From Adiantum capillus-veneris (Eukaryota; Streptophyta; Polypodiopsida; Polypodiales; Pteridaceae), in NCBI GenBank assembly GCA_014529385.2, contig CM043960.1, forward strand, positions 33,023,396-33,087,395: a stretch of 64,000 nt of DNA, given 5' to 3'. Within the stretch, counting starts at the first letter, position 1; each line of letters opens with the position of its first letter. Shown piece after piece: positions 1 through 10,415 of the stretch. Made by a program: the position numbers and the translations under genes. The notes beneath the pieces are model-generated. The model searched no databases. It was not told where the DNA came from and worked only from the letters and a program-made list of their open reading frames with translations.

Positions 1-206
1 CTGATTGGCGACTTCAGCCAAGAGGCTTGCCACATCACATCACTTCTTCTTCAGGCAGCCCACACTTGGGCGTTGGAGATCAGAGATCTCCATTGCCTCT
101 AGAGGGCTCCAATACCAGGGCAGCCTTGAGGCATGTAACCTCTCTCTCCAGATCCATCTTGTTGCCAAGAGGAGGTGCAATTTGTATTCCACTGCTTATT
201 CTAACA
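1..206 (+). repeat. LTR, 3' portion, running off the left edge of the window
   Basis: The stretch ends in CTAACA at 206 and is followed at once by a tRNA-iMet-type primer-binding site, which is the usual junction between a 5' LTR and the internal region. Its body is clearly similar to the LTR-like segment at 10580-10829; both share a run beginning TTCTTCTTCAGG and the motif CAGCCTTGAGGC. The left end lies outside the window, so LTR length and the target duplication cannot be read. Confidence 0.6.
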
Positions 207-219
207 TGGTATCAGAGCC
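207..219 (+). other. Primer-binding site (tRNA-iMet type)
   Basis: TGGTATCAGAGCC directly follows the CA end of the LTR. It is complementary to the 3' end of plant initiator tRNA-Met, the common primer of plant LTR retrotransposons. Five similar sites (one per element, both strands) are seen elsewhere in the window. Confidence 0.7.
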
Positions 220-369
220 TTGTTGTCTCGGCTACCTTGGATGCCCGGAGTAGGTTGATCCGGTGTCATATTGGACTTGATTGAGAGAGAAGAAGCTTGC
301 TTGTTTTTCTTGCATTTTCTCTAGTTTGGGGCTGATTTGGGTCTGCCGTCTTCTATTGTCACAAACTGT

Positions 370-851
370 TGACGTGTCAAGTCAGTGAAGAGCAAAGCCA
401 ACTTGCAGATCTCTGGCCGAGGGGCCTAAATCCTAAGAAGAACAAGCAACAAAAGGAGAAGAAGTCCTACCAACTTACAAGACCCCGTCTGATGGGGCCC
501 CAGTGACATAAAGGAATTAAAAAGCAGGACCCACACACACACACCAAGAATTACGCAAAAGCTGATGACATGGCAGCTATACGAACGCTCCGGATTTTCT
601 GCTGACATGATGACGTGGCACTGTACGGATTTCTGCGTTTTGCGTTGACTGTTGACGTGGCAATTGTATGGAATTCTGTGATTTACGTTGGCACCTTTTG
701 GGCATGGCTTTTGGACCAGATGCTTTTGAGTTTGAAGGCTTTTCATGTAAAACAGCTTTTGGGGCCTAGGGCCTTTAAATATGAGGCCATGGGCTCATTC
801 TCTGGCATGGTTCCTGGAGAAGGTGCAAAGTCTGGAGTACCGGCAAATGAA
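370..851 (+). repeat. LTR U3-like segment with TATA-like box, unassigned family
   Basis: This segment has a CGGATTT repeat, the string GTGGCACTGTACGGATTT near 617-635 and an AT-rich TATA-like stretch (TTTAAATAT) near 774-782. The same order (CGGATTT, GTGGCACTG, TACGGATTT, then a TATA box) is seen at 10960-11140, so both are probably diverged LTR upstream regions of one family. The segment abuts the truncated chromovirus LTR at about 852. No coding sequence is recognised. Confidence 0.35.
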
Positions 852-1009
852 GCCAGTCGGGGTCGATAACTGCAAATGAGGCCTTGGCCTCCCTTTTATA
901 ATAATGGCCGGCCACACTGGCCGTGTTCACACTACGTCCGCCCAAACACTGGACGCCCATCCCGACGGCATCTCGACTAGATCCCCTCTCTTGTGAGCGG
1001 GACATAACA
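852..1009 (-). repeat. Chromovirus 3' LTR, truncated
   Basis: It aligns to 6851-7008 of the 5' LTR, including the TATA box region (TTATAAAAG, minus strand, near 893-901). It begins TGTTATGTCC next to a purine-rich tract. Similarity stops abruptly at about 852, so roughly 227 bp of LTR are missing. Confidence 0.85.
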
Positions 1010-1059
1010 TACTTCCCCCCTTAAGAACCATTGATGTCCTCATCAATGAAGTGGGGATA

Positions 1060-1638
1060 CTAAGCCCTCAAAGCTCTAACAGGTTCCCAAGTAGCAAACC
1101 TTTTAGATTGACCCTTCCATTTAATTAAGTACTCGTCATAAGCCTTTTGACGTGAATGACGAGTACGATGATCTAAAACTGCTTCTGGTTCTCGAGGAAT
1201 ATACTCAGTTTGCATATCTTGCCATACATTTTCCTCGATAGGCACAACAACGTCGGCCTCGCCCAATTTCACTTTAAGGCGGCTGACATGAAACACTGGA
1301 TGTACACTAACATCCGAAGGAAGAGCTAGTTTGTAGGCAACTTGGCCAATTTTCTTTGTGATCAAGAACGGACCACAATATCTAGCTAAAAGCTTATAAT
1401 GCTTTCCCGTTCGCATAGTCTTGGAATCCTTGGGTATCTTCAGATAGACCCATTGTCCCACATCTAGAGTCCTTGGAGATCTCTTTTGATTAGCATAAGT
1501 AGTGACTCGATCACGAGCCGTCCTTATACTATCCTTAGCCAATTCGAGCATTTCTTGCATGTCATACAGGAAATCACGAGCTTTGCGTTCCTTGACTTTC
1601 TCTAAGCCAATAGCAATTGGGGATAGGCTCAAATCCAT
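1060..1638 (-). pseudogene. Chromovirus integrase C-terminus and chromodomain
   Basis: The open frame of 192 codons begins in the end of the integrase: a block around residues 60-125 has a GPF motif (YCGPFLITKKIG) and VHPVFHVSRLK, typical of the Ty3/gypsy integrase GPY/F module. After an acidic linker it carries a chromodomain (about residues 145-190) with the diagnostic YLIKWKGQ and ATWEP motifs. Chromodomains of this type sit only at the C-terminus of chromovirus integrases. The frame overlaps the upstream integrase frame, showing a frameshift. The stop at 1060 is probably the natural end of pol. Confidence 0.9.
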
Positions 1639-2529
1639 ACATCAGCATGAATGGGCTAAATCCAGTAGCAGAATGCTTGCTACTATTATAGGCAAACTCT
1701 AACTGTGGAAGATACCTTTCCCAATCAGACTGCCTATGAGAGACATAGGCTCTCAACATGTCCTCTAACGTCTGATTCATCCTCTCAGTTTGTCCCTCAA
1801 CTCAGGATGGTCAGAAGACGACATACTCAACTTCGTCTGAAGATGAGCGAACACATCTCACCAAAATCTGCCAGTGAACTTAGTATCTCGATCACTGACA
1901 ATATCTTCTAGGAAACCATACAGCTTATACAGCTGATTGACAAATAAAACTGTCGACTTCGTTGGTATAAACTTCGCCATTTTTGTGAGTCTATCGACCA
2001 CAACCCAAATAGCGTCATTGCCCCGACTGGTATTTGGCAAACCAACGATAAAGTCCATGGAAATACTCTGCCACTTGGCATCTGGGATTTCCAATGGATG
2101 TAGCAAGCCATCTTTCCTAAGGCGCTCTACCTTATTGACCTGACACTGAGTGTATCTCTTCACATAGCTCTCTAAGTAAGAGCGAATTCTTGGCCAATAG
2201 AAATATCGTTTGGCCAAAGCCAAAGTTCTCTGGATACCTGGGTGCCCAGGGCTAGGAACATCGTTGCATTCACACAAAATCCTTTGTCGAATCTCATTGA
2301 TTTCCGACACGCGAACTTTACCATTTCTGAACAATAGTCCACCTCTAATGGAATATTGTCGCTGTCTCGTCTCTCCAGCACGACTCACTTGGGTCTCCGG
2401 ACCACCCAAGCCTGTATACGAGTCATGCCCCGCTTCGACCTCGTTCCATATCTTGCCAAAATGGCCATCAGAACGACATAGCCCTCGGAGAGAGAGATAG
2501 AAATCTGTCGAGATTTCAGCCATAGACAA
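1574..2529 (-). pseudogene. Chromovirus integrase zinc-binding and catalytic core
   Basis: Two overlapping frames (1858-2529 and 1574-1780) encode the integrase. The first has the HHCC-type N-terminal region (HPGIQRTLALAKRYFYWP, then TQCQVNK) and the catalytic core with SMDFIVGLP (first Asp) and IVSDRDTKFTGRFW (second Asp). The second continues with [16 protein letters not shown] and SPFMLMYG, standard Ty3/gypsy core motifs. The segment 1781-1857, where the catalytic Glu region should lie, is out of frame. The product would have inserted cDNA into the genome; this copy cannot. Confidence 0.9.
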
Positions 2530-2551
2530 GGCATTGACCTCGAGAATCCTG

Positions 2552-3103
2552 CTAAGCGCATCGGCAACTCGTCAAACTCTTGCATAAGCTCAACCCATCT
2601 AGCCTTCCGGCCTCTAAGATCACCCTAATCACAGATATAGCGCAAGGAGTGATGATCTGTCCATGCAACAAACTAGAGCCATACAAGTAGTGCCGCCATT
2701 TCCTCAGGGCGTGGACTACGGCGTAAAGCTCCTTCTCATACGTTGGATAACGCATCTTAGCGTCAGAAAGTTTCTTACTGTCAAACGCAACAAGACGTCC
2801 ATCCTGGTATAATGCCGCACCAATAGCATAATCACTAGCATCCGTTTCAACCACAAACGGTTTGCTAAGATCCACAATGTGTAATATTGGCACAGTAGTC
2901 ACCAAGTGCTTTAGTGTCCGAAAGCTCTTGTCGAGACGCTCATTCCAGACAACAGGGGGATTACCTTTACGATGAGGACCCGAAGTCTTCGGCCCTTTCA
3001 CCCCTCCTTTTAAAAGTCGTGTAAGCGGAGCAGCAACTTTAGAGTAATCCTTGATAAACTTGCAAAAGAATCCAGTAAAGCCTAAAAAGGACTTGGCGTA
3101 CAT
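2552..3103 (-). pseudogene. Chromovirus RT connection and RNase H
   Basis: The frame begins in the RT thumb (FLGFTGFFCKFIKDYS) and continues into RNase H, with FVVETDASDYAIGAAL (first catalytic Asp), a KKLSDAKMRYPTYEKELYAV motif (Glu) and ALRKWRHYLYGS. RNase H degrades the RNA strand during cDNA synthesis. The C-terminal part is out of frame after about residue 150, and the link to integrase is broken by another shift at 2529-2552. Confidence 0.88.
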
Positions 3104-3106
3104 TCT

Positions 3107-4132
3107 TCAAAATGGGCCAATTTCGCACTTTATCCAATTTTCACGGTCAACGCGAATTCCATCGCAAGTAATGATGTGACCCAAGTACAGAAGCTCTTTC
3201 TTAAAGAATTCACACTTAGAAGCCTTAACGTAAAGCTTCTCAGTTCTCAGTACTTCCAGAATAGCGCGTATGTGCGCTAAGTGCTCAGACAAGCTTCTGC
3301 AGTAGATCAAGATATCATCATACAACAATGAAGTTGCCTAAAAATGGTCTCAGCACATCATTCATCATTTGCTGAAACGTAGCTAGAGCATTGGTCAAAC
3401 CAAAAGGCAAGACCAAAAACTCGTAGTGACCATAACGCGTATGGAAGCCTATCTTAGGAATATCTTCCAGTTTGATCCGTATTTGATGATAGCCTGATCG
3501 CAGGTCTATCTTTGTAAATTACAACGCTCCATGGAGCCGATCTATCAGATCGTCCATGTGCGGGAGCAGATACTTGTTCTTAACAGTGAGCTTATTCAGC
3601 CCCTTGTAATCAACGCAGAAGCGCATTGGGTTATCCTTCTTTCGAGAAAGTAACACTGGCGCTCCCCACGGGGATTTACTAGGCCGAACAAAACCTCTTT
3701 CAAGATAATCCTTCAGCTGCCCGCTGAATCTCATCCTCTTCGGTTTTACTAAACCGATAAGGTTGCTTTGAGAAGGGCTGACTACCAGCCACCAACTCAA
3801 TGCCATGATCTACTCCTCTCGAAGGCGGCAAGCCAGGAGGTAGATCACCAGGAAAAACATCCTCGAAATCAGCCATGATTTCTCGGATAAGGTTGGATTC
3901 GTCGGAATCCCCAAGTTTAACAGAAGAACATGAAACATTTTTACGAAATTCAGTGACAGAAGTACTAAGCACTAATGAATCAAACCAAGCAGATGGTACA
4001 CATTGATAAAAGTCAACATCAGAAGACTTTATTTCTTTATACATTTCCAAAGCAGTAACAATTGGTATTGCAAAACCATTATTTACAGACTTCTGATTAC
4101 AAAGCGACACAGATACATGAGGCATGTTCTGC
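3107..4132 (-). pseudogene. Chromovirus reverse transcriptase
   Basis: Pieces in three frames make up a Ty3/gypsy reverse transcriptase: an N-terminal block with ADFEDVFP and [14 protein letters not shown] (3700-4132); fingers with [15 protein letters not shown] and [13 protein letters not shown] (3519-3806); a palm piece readable between 3330 and 3530 ([24 protein letters not shown]); and the catalytic motif LYDDILIY at the start of 3107-3328. Stops and frameshifts occur after HGAL and inside the catalytic motif, where the residue normally between Tyr and the two Asp is lost. This copy is inactive. Confidence 0.92.
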
Positions 4133-4594
4133 TTAACAAAAACAAGAGTGATGTACATAGTCTATATACAATGAGTCTTGTTTATCGTAAAACCATGGAA
4201 TTCCTAAAATAACATTTGCTCTGTCCAGGCGCATGATGTGGAAATCCAGGTTCTCTTTGTAATCAGCTAGCTCGAGCGACAAGTCTGGAACCATCCAATT
4301 CCATACATCCGTATCCACGCCACGAGCCATCTTCACGTGATACTCATGGTCACTGTCTCGCATCCACAGGCTCAGTTTCTGCACCAATTTTGCATCCACA
4401 AAATTGTGTGAGCTTCCATTATCAAGGAGTACGGTCACGTCGTGACCATTGATCTTCATGGGGAAACGGAGAAGATCGTGCTTATCAAACACTTTGGTGC
4501 TAAAAGTACAATTAGTGCATGAACTGTGCGCTAAATGATGGATTTCAACTTGAACAACATCAGAGTTACTTGAGATCTCGTGAATCTGAACCAA
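4133..4594 (-). pseudogene. Chromovirus aspartic protease
   Basis: The frame contains VTVLLDNGSSHNFVDAKL, the retropepsin active-site block of plant gypsy elements in which the usual Asp-Ser/Thr-Gly triad reads Asp-Asn-Gly here. The downstream NVILGIPWF block is also typical. The protease cleaves the Gag-Pol polyprotein in virus-like particles. It follows gag on the same strand. Confidence 0.85.
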
Positions 4595-4729
4595 AGGACG
4601 ACCTTGCGGTTTCGGTGTCGTCTTCTTCTTGGGGCAATCCTTGATTTGGTGACCCGTCTAGCCACATCCGAAGCAAGCCCCCTTCTTCACTGCATCAGCA
4701 ACTGAAGCATTTCTGGCTTTCTTCTTCTC
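4595..4729 (-). pseudogene. Gag zinc knuckle with in-frame stop
   Basis: On the minus strand, near 4640-4690, the sequence reads CFGCG-stop-TGHQIKDCP, a CX2CX4HX4C nucleocapsid knuckle. A TAG stop replaces one residue between the second Cys and the His. The flanks are Lys-rich, as expected for the nucleic-acid-binding end of Gag. Confidence 0.8.
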
Positions 4730-5764
4730 CTAAGAAGATATCGGCGGTGATTTGGACTTATGCTGGAATCGAGGTCGCTTCCTGGAAGCACCCTCACCGG
4801 ATTCATGGTCTGCAGTTCTGTTCTTCTCATAATTCGCTCCATTTATCAAATGGAACGTCCTGGCCTTTGCCACTGTATCCTCGACGTCAGTCGGGGCTTT
4901 ATCCTTAATTAAGGCCCAACGGTAGTCCTCATGCAATCCCAACAGATACATGTGCACAACGTGCATAGAATCCACCTTGCAGAAGGTGAGCGCCTCTTTG
5001 AAAGCTATCGTATATTTATCAAAAGACGGAGTTTTCATCGAAAGACTCTGCAGTTTGGCATAAGCTTTCAAAGGGTCCATTTTAGCGAAATCCCTCTTGA
5101 ATTTCACAAAAAAATCAGCCCACGTCGTAGGCTTCTCTGTCATGTCGTGCCACCAGGTAAGCGCCTTACTGTGCAGATAGAGAGGAATCGTCTGAATCCT
5201 CCGTTCATCATGCTCCCCATGGAGATCAAAGTACGTGGTCCACTGGTGCAGCCAATTATTTACGGCCAGTTCCGTACACTCCTTCTCTTCCCCTGAGAAA
5301 TTTGTAGTTTTGTACGTAATTGTGGCAGTCGGACCACCCCGTGAATGCCCAAAAGCAGCAATCTGCGTCCGCAATTGCTGGAGATGGGTTTCGCCCTCGG
5401 AAATACGCGCAGTCGATCGACTGAGCCATATTTTCGAGAGTAGAGAGTCGGGAACTGAGTCCCTGCACGAGCCCTTCGAGAGAGGCAAAGCGAAGGTTCG
5501 TCTGAACGTTCGCGGAAACACGCTGGTCGAAACTCCAGAAAGTACTTGTAATCTATGTGTAGAGAGCACGCGTGAATGTAATTTGGATGTTACCTGGCGC
5601 GTCGTCACGCTGCACATCTGAGCTGGAGGAATCCATGGCGAAGTGTGTGAAAAACTGGAAGTTTCACGCCTTTTCTGCACTTTTCGGTCGTGAAAAGTTG
5701 TAGTGCGAGGAGCTCCACGCGTCGGCGTGAGCGTCTGAAGGCGAGCAAGTGATGACGGGAGCAC
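4730..5764 (-). pseudogene. Chromovirus Gag (capsid region)
   Basis: The 344-codon frame carries the plant retrotransposon gag domain in its second half: WLHQWTTYFDLHG, RIQTIPLYLHSKALTWW and WADFFVKFKRDF, then a helical stretch ending QKLRG-like and a basic Arg/Lys tail (KRPRFQHKSKS). The first 120 residues are Ser/Thr/Arg-rich and may not be native frame. A second frame (5256-5468) overlaps this N-terminal part, suggesting a frameshift near 5330. The product would form the capsid around the element RNA. Confidence 0.82.
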
Positions 5765-6177
5765 AAGCGGGTGAGAGAGAGGAGAGCTCAGGTGACGAGC
5801 AGAGGAGTCAAAAGAGAGATCTCTGCAGACTTTTAAGTCTCTGTAGGTGATTTATTAATAATATGCAGGGTTCACAGTTAACTTAAAAAAAATTAAAGTG
5901 TCCAGACCATACATTAATATAAGTGTCCTTGGCCACATAAAATAATGGGTACCCCCTTTAAAAAAAATCAACACAGGCCTTGCAGCGTGAGAAAAAAAAA
6001 AGCGTGCGCTGAAGCTGCCGCGTGGAGACCACGAAGGAAAGAATTAGGCGTGTAGGTACCCGTGGCCAGCACGCAAAAGGGGCGCCAGATAGGAGCCAGC
6101 GCTGCAAAAGTCATCCACGCTAGCAACTTAGTAGCCATTCCTTCCGTGCAGAGAAACCCACGCTACAGAGAGAGGTA

Positions 6178-6279
<102 letters not shown>

Positions 6280-6370
6280 CTGCACACAGAAAGAAGGCAA
6301 CAGAGAGAGTAAAAAAAAAACAGTATGCTGAAATTGCAGTCCAAAATCAGCAAATCAATAATTAAATGGC

Positions 6371-6391
6371 TGATTTTCGTTGAAAATCAGT
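6371..6391. other. Perfect small hairpin
   Basis: CTGATTTTC and GAAAATCAG pair over nine bases around a GTT loop. Three more copies of the half-motif lie within 90 bp on either side. Confidence 0.6.
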
Positions 6392-6608
6392 ATGGTCGAC
6401 AAAAATCCTCTGATTTTCATCACTTGCACCTGCTAGATTGCTGAATTTGATAAAAAATCAGCAAGAAGTATATTAAATTTTACCTGCAATCATGCTCATG
6501 AGAAGAAAACAATTGATTAAACATTTATATCATAAAAAATGGCATCAAATGGTAATAATCCGACTCTAACCGCGTTGTAGGTGTGCACACAGTCCTTCGT
6601 GCAGCCAA

Positions 6609-6623
6609 GCCGCTCTGATACCA
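6609..6623 (-). other. Chromovirus primer-binding site
   Basis: The minus strand reads TGGTATCAGAGCGG immediately after the CA end of the 5' LTR at 6624. It matches the initiator tRNA-Met primer type. Confidence 0.85.
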
Positions 6624-7008
6624 TGAAACAAACAAGGAGAACGGATCTCCCGGCCACACAGACTGCCTACAGATACGCGTCAGACGAACCACCCGACCAT
6701 AGCCACCATCCGACAGCTCCCCCGTGCTGGGGCCAGCGTCCGAGGACATAGGCATGCACCTGTAAGACCGAGCGTCCCATACCACCCAGCCTCACCTCCT
6801 CGAGGTGACCTCGCGCACTCCTAGCCTCGCGGGCTAACCACTGGCACTCTGCCAGTGGGGGTCAATAACTGCAAATGAGACCTTGACCTCCCTTTTATAA
6901 TAATGGCCGGCCACACTGGCCGTGTTCACACTACGTCCGCCCGGACACTGGACGCCCATCCCGACGACATCTGGGCTAGATCCCCTCTCCTGTGAGCGGG
7001 ACATAACA
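6624..7008 (-). repeat. Chromovirus 5' LTR (385 bp)
   Basis: The minus-strand sequence starts TGTTATGTCC at 7008 and ends TTTCA at 6624, next to the primer-binding site. A TATA box (TATAAAAG) lies on the minus strand near 6892-6899, about 110 bp into the LTR, followed by a GC-rich R/U5. The boundaries come from TG...CA, the primer-binding site, and alignment to 852-1009. Confidence 0.88.
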
Positions 7009-7333
7009 GAGTTCTAACCTTGTCTTGCTCTTGCACAGGCAAATGTGGAGTTTTGGCCCATCTTCAAAGAGGGGTAGCAAGTTGATAATTCAACGGCACC
7101 GTTGTACCAAGTTGCAAATTTTGGATGATAGAAGGGGTACTACTTTCCTCCTAGAAGAAGAGGATTTTCTTTTCCATCTAAGGATGGAAGTTTCAATTCT
7201 AACTTCAATTGACTCTTGTTCATCCAATATGCAACAAAGCAAGTGCGTGCTCCGGTGCATGTGTTGAAGTTGGCTTTAACAAGCACAGGGGGATTCTTCT
7301 ATCTCTAGAAATGTGGCCTCCTGTATGGCTTCT

Positions 7334-7418
<85 letters not shown>

Positions 7419-7568
7419 CCTTGGCTGAAAATGGCAAGATATGGCTGAAAATTGGTTGCCTAGGCTGAAGATTCCTATGTGTGGTCGCCTAGTGTACCTG
7501 CCTTGCATGAATGTCCACTTGCCTTGAATGTGTCATGAAGTGTCCACTTTCCCTGCATGCTTTACCAA
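7009..7568. other. Unassigned DNA with (TG)n(GA)n array
   Basis: I see no convincing gene. A compound (TG)n(GA)n microsatellite occupies 7334-7414. An 80-codon frame at 7025-7267 has no recognisable features. Confidence 0.6.
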
Positions 7569-7762
7569 TAAGAGGGTCGCCCAGCCTCCTGCAATGCATG
7601 AGGCGCCACTGTGTCTCTCTGCTTCTATTTTGAACTGGAGAGCACTTCAAGCTCCTCTCCCCTAAGAGGATTACCCAGCCTCCTGCAATGCATGAGGCGC
7701 CACTCTGTCTCTCTATTTCTATTTTGAATTGGAGAGCACTTCAAGCTCCTCTCCCCTAGGCG
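7569..7762. repeat. Tandem duplication, 94-bp unit
   Basis: Two nearly identical copies start with AAGAGG...CCCAGCCTCCTGC near 7569 and 7663. They differ by a handful of substitutions. Confidence 0.9.
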
Positions 7763-8057
7763 CCTCTCAGATGTCTTTCGGGGGTAGCGGATGAATGGTA
7801 TAGAGGCCACGTACTCGACCCCCGAGTTTTGTTGTAGAAACTGGATATTTATAGTCATGTGTAGTCCTATGCCCATTTATGCTCTTGCTGGCTGGAACTT
7901 TTTTACCCCAGCCTTGACCTATATTTTCCCGAGCCCTAGGTGGGCTGCTGCCCTAATTTCCCCCTTCTACATATTTTAGCCCTTATTTTCCATGTCGTGG
8001 GGCAGCTTGTGTGGATCGGACGGCTTTCCTCGAGTTATATATATCAAAGGGCCCTTA
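7763..8057. other. Unassigned flank of the non-autonomous LTR element
   Basis: No gene is recognised. Positions 8053-8057 (CCTTA) are the left target duplication of the element that follows. Confidence 0.6.
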
Positions 8058-8101
8058 TGTCAAAGTCGGCGATGCAAAAGCGTGTAGACCAAGGTGAGAA
8101 A

Positions 8102-8193
<92 letters not shown>

Positions 8194-8616
8194 TTGAACC
8201 AATCAACCAAGGCAATGAGATAACAAATGATAATACAATGGGGGTTGAGGGTTTCTTATATAGAAATCTCAGTAAATTGCCCTACCCAGACTTTGACAAA
8301 TAAGTGAAATAATTCCCTAAAAGCCAAAATAAATACTGGGTTCACACTAGGCAGTTCACTTGAAATATACCTAGATGAATCCAAGATATACCCAGATTCA
8401 CCCTTGAAGGAAAGTGCAAGGTATAGACTCATGGTAGTCACCCACGAGACAATATAACCATCAGCTCCATCATGCATAGTATTGACTAAATACCACGACA
8501 TCCCCACTAACGTCGTCAGTGCCCAATAGTGGGTGTAGAACTAGGTACAAACATATGCTCCCAAACTTTCAAATGCTCCCAAACATATGTTCACTTGAAA
8601 TGCCTAAACTTTCACA
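8058..8616 (-). repeat. 3' LTR of the non-autonomous element (559 bp)
   Basis: It matches the 10120-10407 LTR but has a longer GA array (about 80 bp) and about 220 extra bases between two copies of TTCACTTGAAAT (about 8348 and 8590). A TATA box (TATATAAG) lies on the minus strand near 8255-8262, so the CT run is downstream of it, in the transcribed part. Confidence 0.88.
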
Positions 8617-8630
8617 CCCTCTTTGTAGCT
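8617..8630 (-). other. Polypurine tract of the non-autonomous element
   Basis: The minus strand reads CTACAAAGAGGG directly before the TG start of the 3' LTR, the expected place for plus-strand priming. Confidence 0.7.
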
Positions 8631-10107
8631 CATAGTGGACATCAATAGTGAAACCAAGTCGATGAAGAAGCTGCCATGGGCACCCCAGTAGCTACAGACT
8701 ACTGGATACACCTCGGTGTTGCTCTCCTCAACTTTGTACCTGAAAGAAATGCCATCTTGAGCATTGGTCGCCTCTGGAGAAAATCTGAATTGTAGACAAG
8801 ACTACGTCCAATAATCCCCATTCGTGAACTGTGAACATATCACGTCCAAAATATAACACTCCAAGATAATGAACATTGGAACACATCCTGTCCATGATCC
8901 GACCAACAACAATGAATTGGCGTGCCCATCCATAGTGTCTTTGATATGCCTGATTGGTTCCCTGCCAGATACATGTGCCTTGAACTCCGACCTACAGGTC
9001 CAAACACCAATAACTAGAACTCCTACACAAGGGTCCAAATCAATCATAGGGAGTTGTCTACCCCTCTCTGCCACTCACAAGCCTCTCTTTGGCTGAAGCT
9101 AGTGGTGACACCTTCACTTTGACTAGAAATCTGATGTCGAGGCCACTGTGACCACCGCCACGTGTGCCATGCGGATCTCCTCTGTCAAATCTTTGATACC
9201 GTAACCTCCGTCTAGCTTGCCTTTGACTTTGTCTTCAAGTGAATTCTTGCTTTTGCCTTTGGCTTCCAACTCCCAAGCCAAACAAAGCGTCAAATCACAA
9301 TCATAAATGTGGTCGTACCTCTCAGGTACCGAGGCAGCTAACTGAGTACTGGTATAGCCCACCGTGTCAAGCTTGCCAATGCCGTTGTCCTCGATCAAAC
9401 TCGCCCATTTGCCTTTGACTTCAGAATGTTGAGCCAAACAGTTGGGTGGTCTCCTTGAGAACTGTGCCGGTGCATAGGCCGCTAACTCAAAGGTTGATCT
9501 CCTCTCCATAGCTTTTAGTTGGTTTTGGTCTCGCCTCTTTTGCTGCTCCCCGACCGCTTCAATAGGCTGCTATCCAGCCTGCAGAAAACACTCCAAACGC
9601 GCTCCAAGCGAGGCCGAAAACGTTGGATGATGATCTAGCCAACAAAGGAACTCCTCTTGCTCGAGAAACGCCTCCAAAGAGGCTGCTATCCACGCAGGAA
9701 ACGTTGCCGTTCAGCGCTGAAAAACACAGCTAAAAACTCAAGGCAGCAGTTGAGTTTCAAAAACGCAGGCTCTGCTAGGGGCAGATCGCTGCGCAGGCGG
9801 GCAGAACAGGGCAGCAAGCCTGTGCGTTTCAAAACGCCAAGCAGCAGAGCAAAATGCTGGCAGTTTGGGCAGATTTCCGCGGTAATGCCTGCAAAGAGGA
9901 AAAACGCAAGGGAGAATGTAAAACGTAGGCAACCAGTAGGGCAGAATTCACGCTGGGCAGAGGGCAGGGCAAGGCAGTTTGCAAAAACGCCAAGTTGTGC
10001 CAAAAACGTCAGCAGCAGAGTAGGGCAGAAATCTGAAAACGCAGTGCAGCCCTTCTTCGTCTTCTCCTCCGGGACGGCTCGCTCCGCCAAGGTCTATGCC
10101 GTCTCTT
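8631..10107 (-). other. Interior of the non-autonomous element
   Basis: Two modest minus-strand frames (8802-9074, 90 codons; 9123-9509, 128 codons) show no motif I recognise. The 128-codon frame has a hydrophilic Lys/Glu/Gly-rich half. The part next to the primer-binding site (9590-10045) holds about eleven copies of AAACGC or AAACGT, all in the same orientation. I do not assign a product. Confidence 0.55.
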
Positions 10108-10119
10108 GCTCTGATACCA
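10108..10119 (-). other. Primer-binding site of the non-autonomous element
   Basis: TGGTATCAGAGC on the minus strand, abutting the LTR end with no spacer. Confidence 0.85.
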
Positions 10120-10166
10120 TGTCAAAGTCGGCAATGCGAAAGCGTGTAGACCAAGGTGAGAAAGCA

Positions 10167-10219
<53 letters not shown>

Positions 10220-10407
10220 TTGAACCAATCAACCAAGGCAATGAGATAACAGATGATAATACAACGGGGACTGAGGGTTTCTTATATAGAAATCTCTGTA
10301 AATTGCCCTACCCAGACTTTGACAAATAAGTGAAATAAATCCCTAAAAGCCAAAATAAATATCGGGTTCACACTGGGCAGTTCACTTGAGATGCCTAAAC
10401 TTTAACA
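10120..10407 (-). repeat. 5' LTR of the non-autonomous element (288 bp)
   Basis: It matches the other LTR over its full length but lacks the 220-bp block and has a shorter GA array (about 45 bp). A TATA box (TATATAAG) lies on the minus strand near 10280. Confidence 0.88.
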
Positions 10408-10415
10408 CCTTAAGG

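Larger units (their letters stand above)
8058..10407 (-). mobile_element. Compact non-autonomous LTR retrotransposon, TSD CCTTA
   Basis: Direct repeats 8058-8616 and 10120-10407 begin TG and end CA. They are flanked by the same five bases CCTTA (8053-8057 and 10408-10412). On the minus strand a primer-binding site (TGGTATCAGAGC) touches the 10120 end and a purine tract touches the 8616 end, so the element is transcribed leftward. The 1.5-kb interior has no gag, protease, RT or integrase motif that I can find. This fits a TRIM/LARD-like element mobilised in trans. Confidence 0.88.

Noticed and set aside
9686-10223. Long frames on both strands (188 and 134 codons) near the non-autonomous element's primer-binding site
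   Set aside because: They cross the LTR boundary or the AAACGC array and show no known motif; the element structure explains the DNA.
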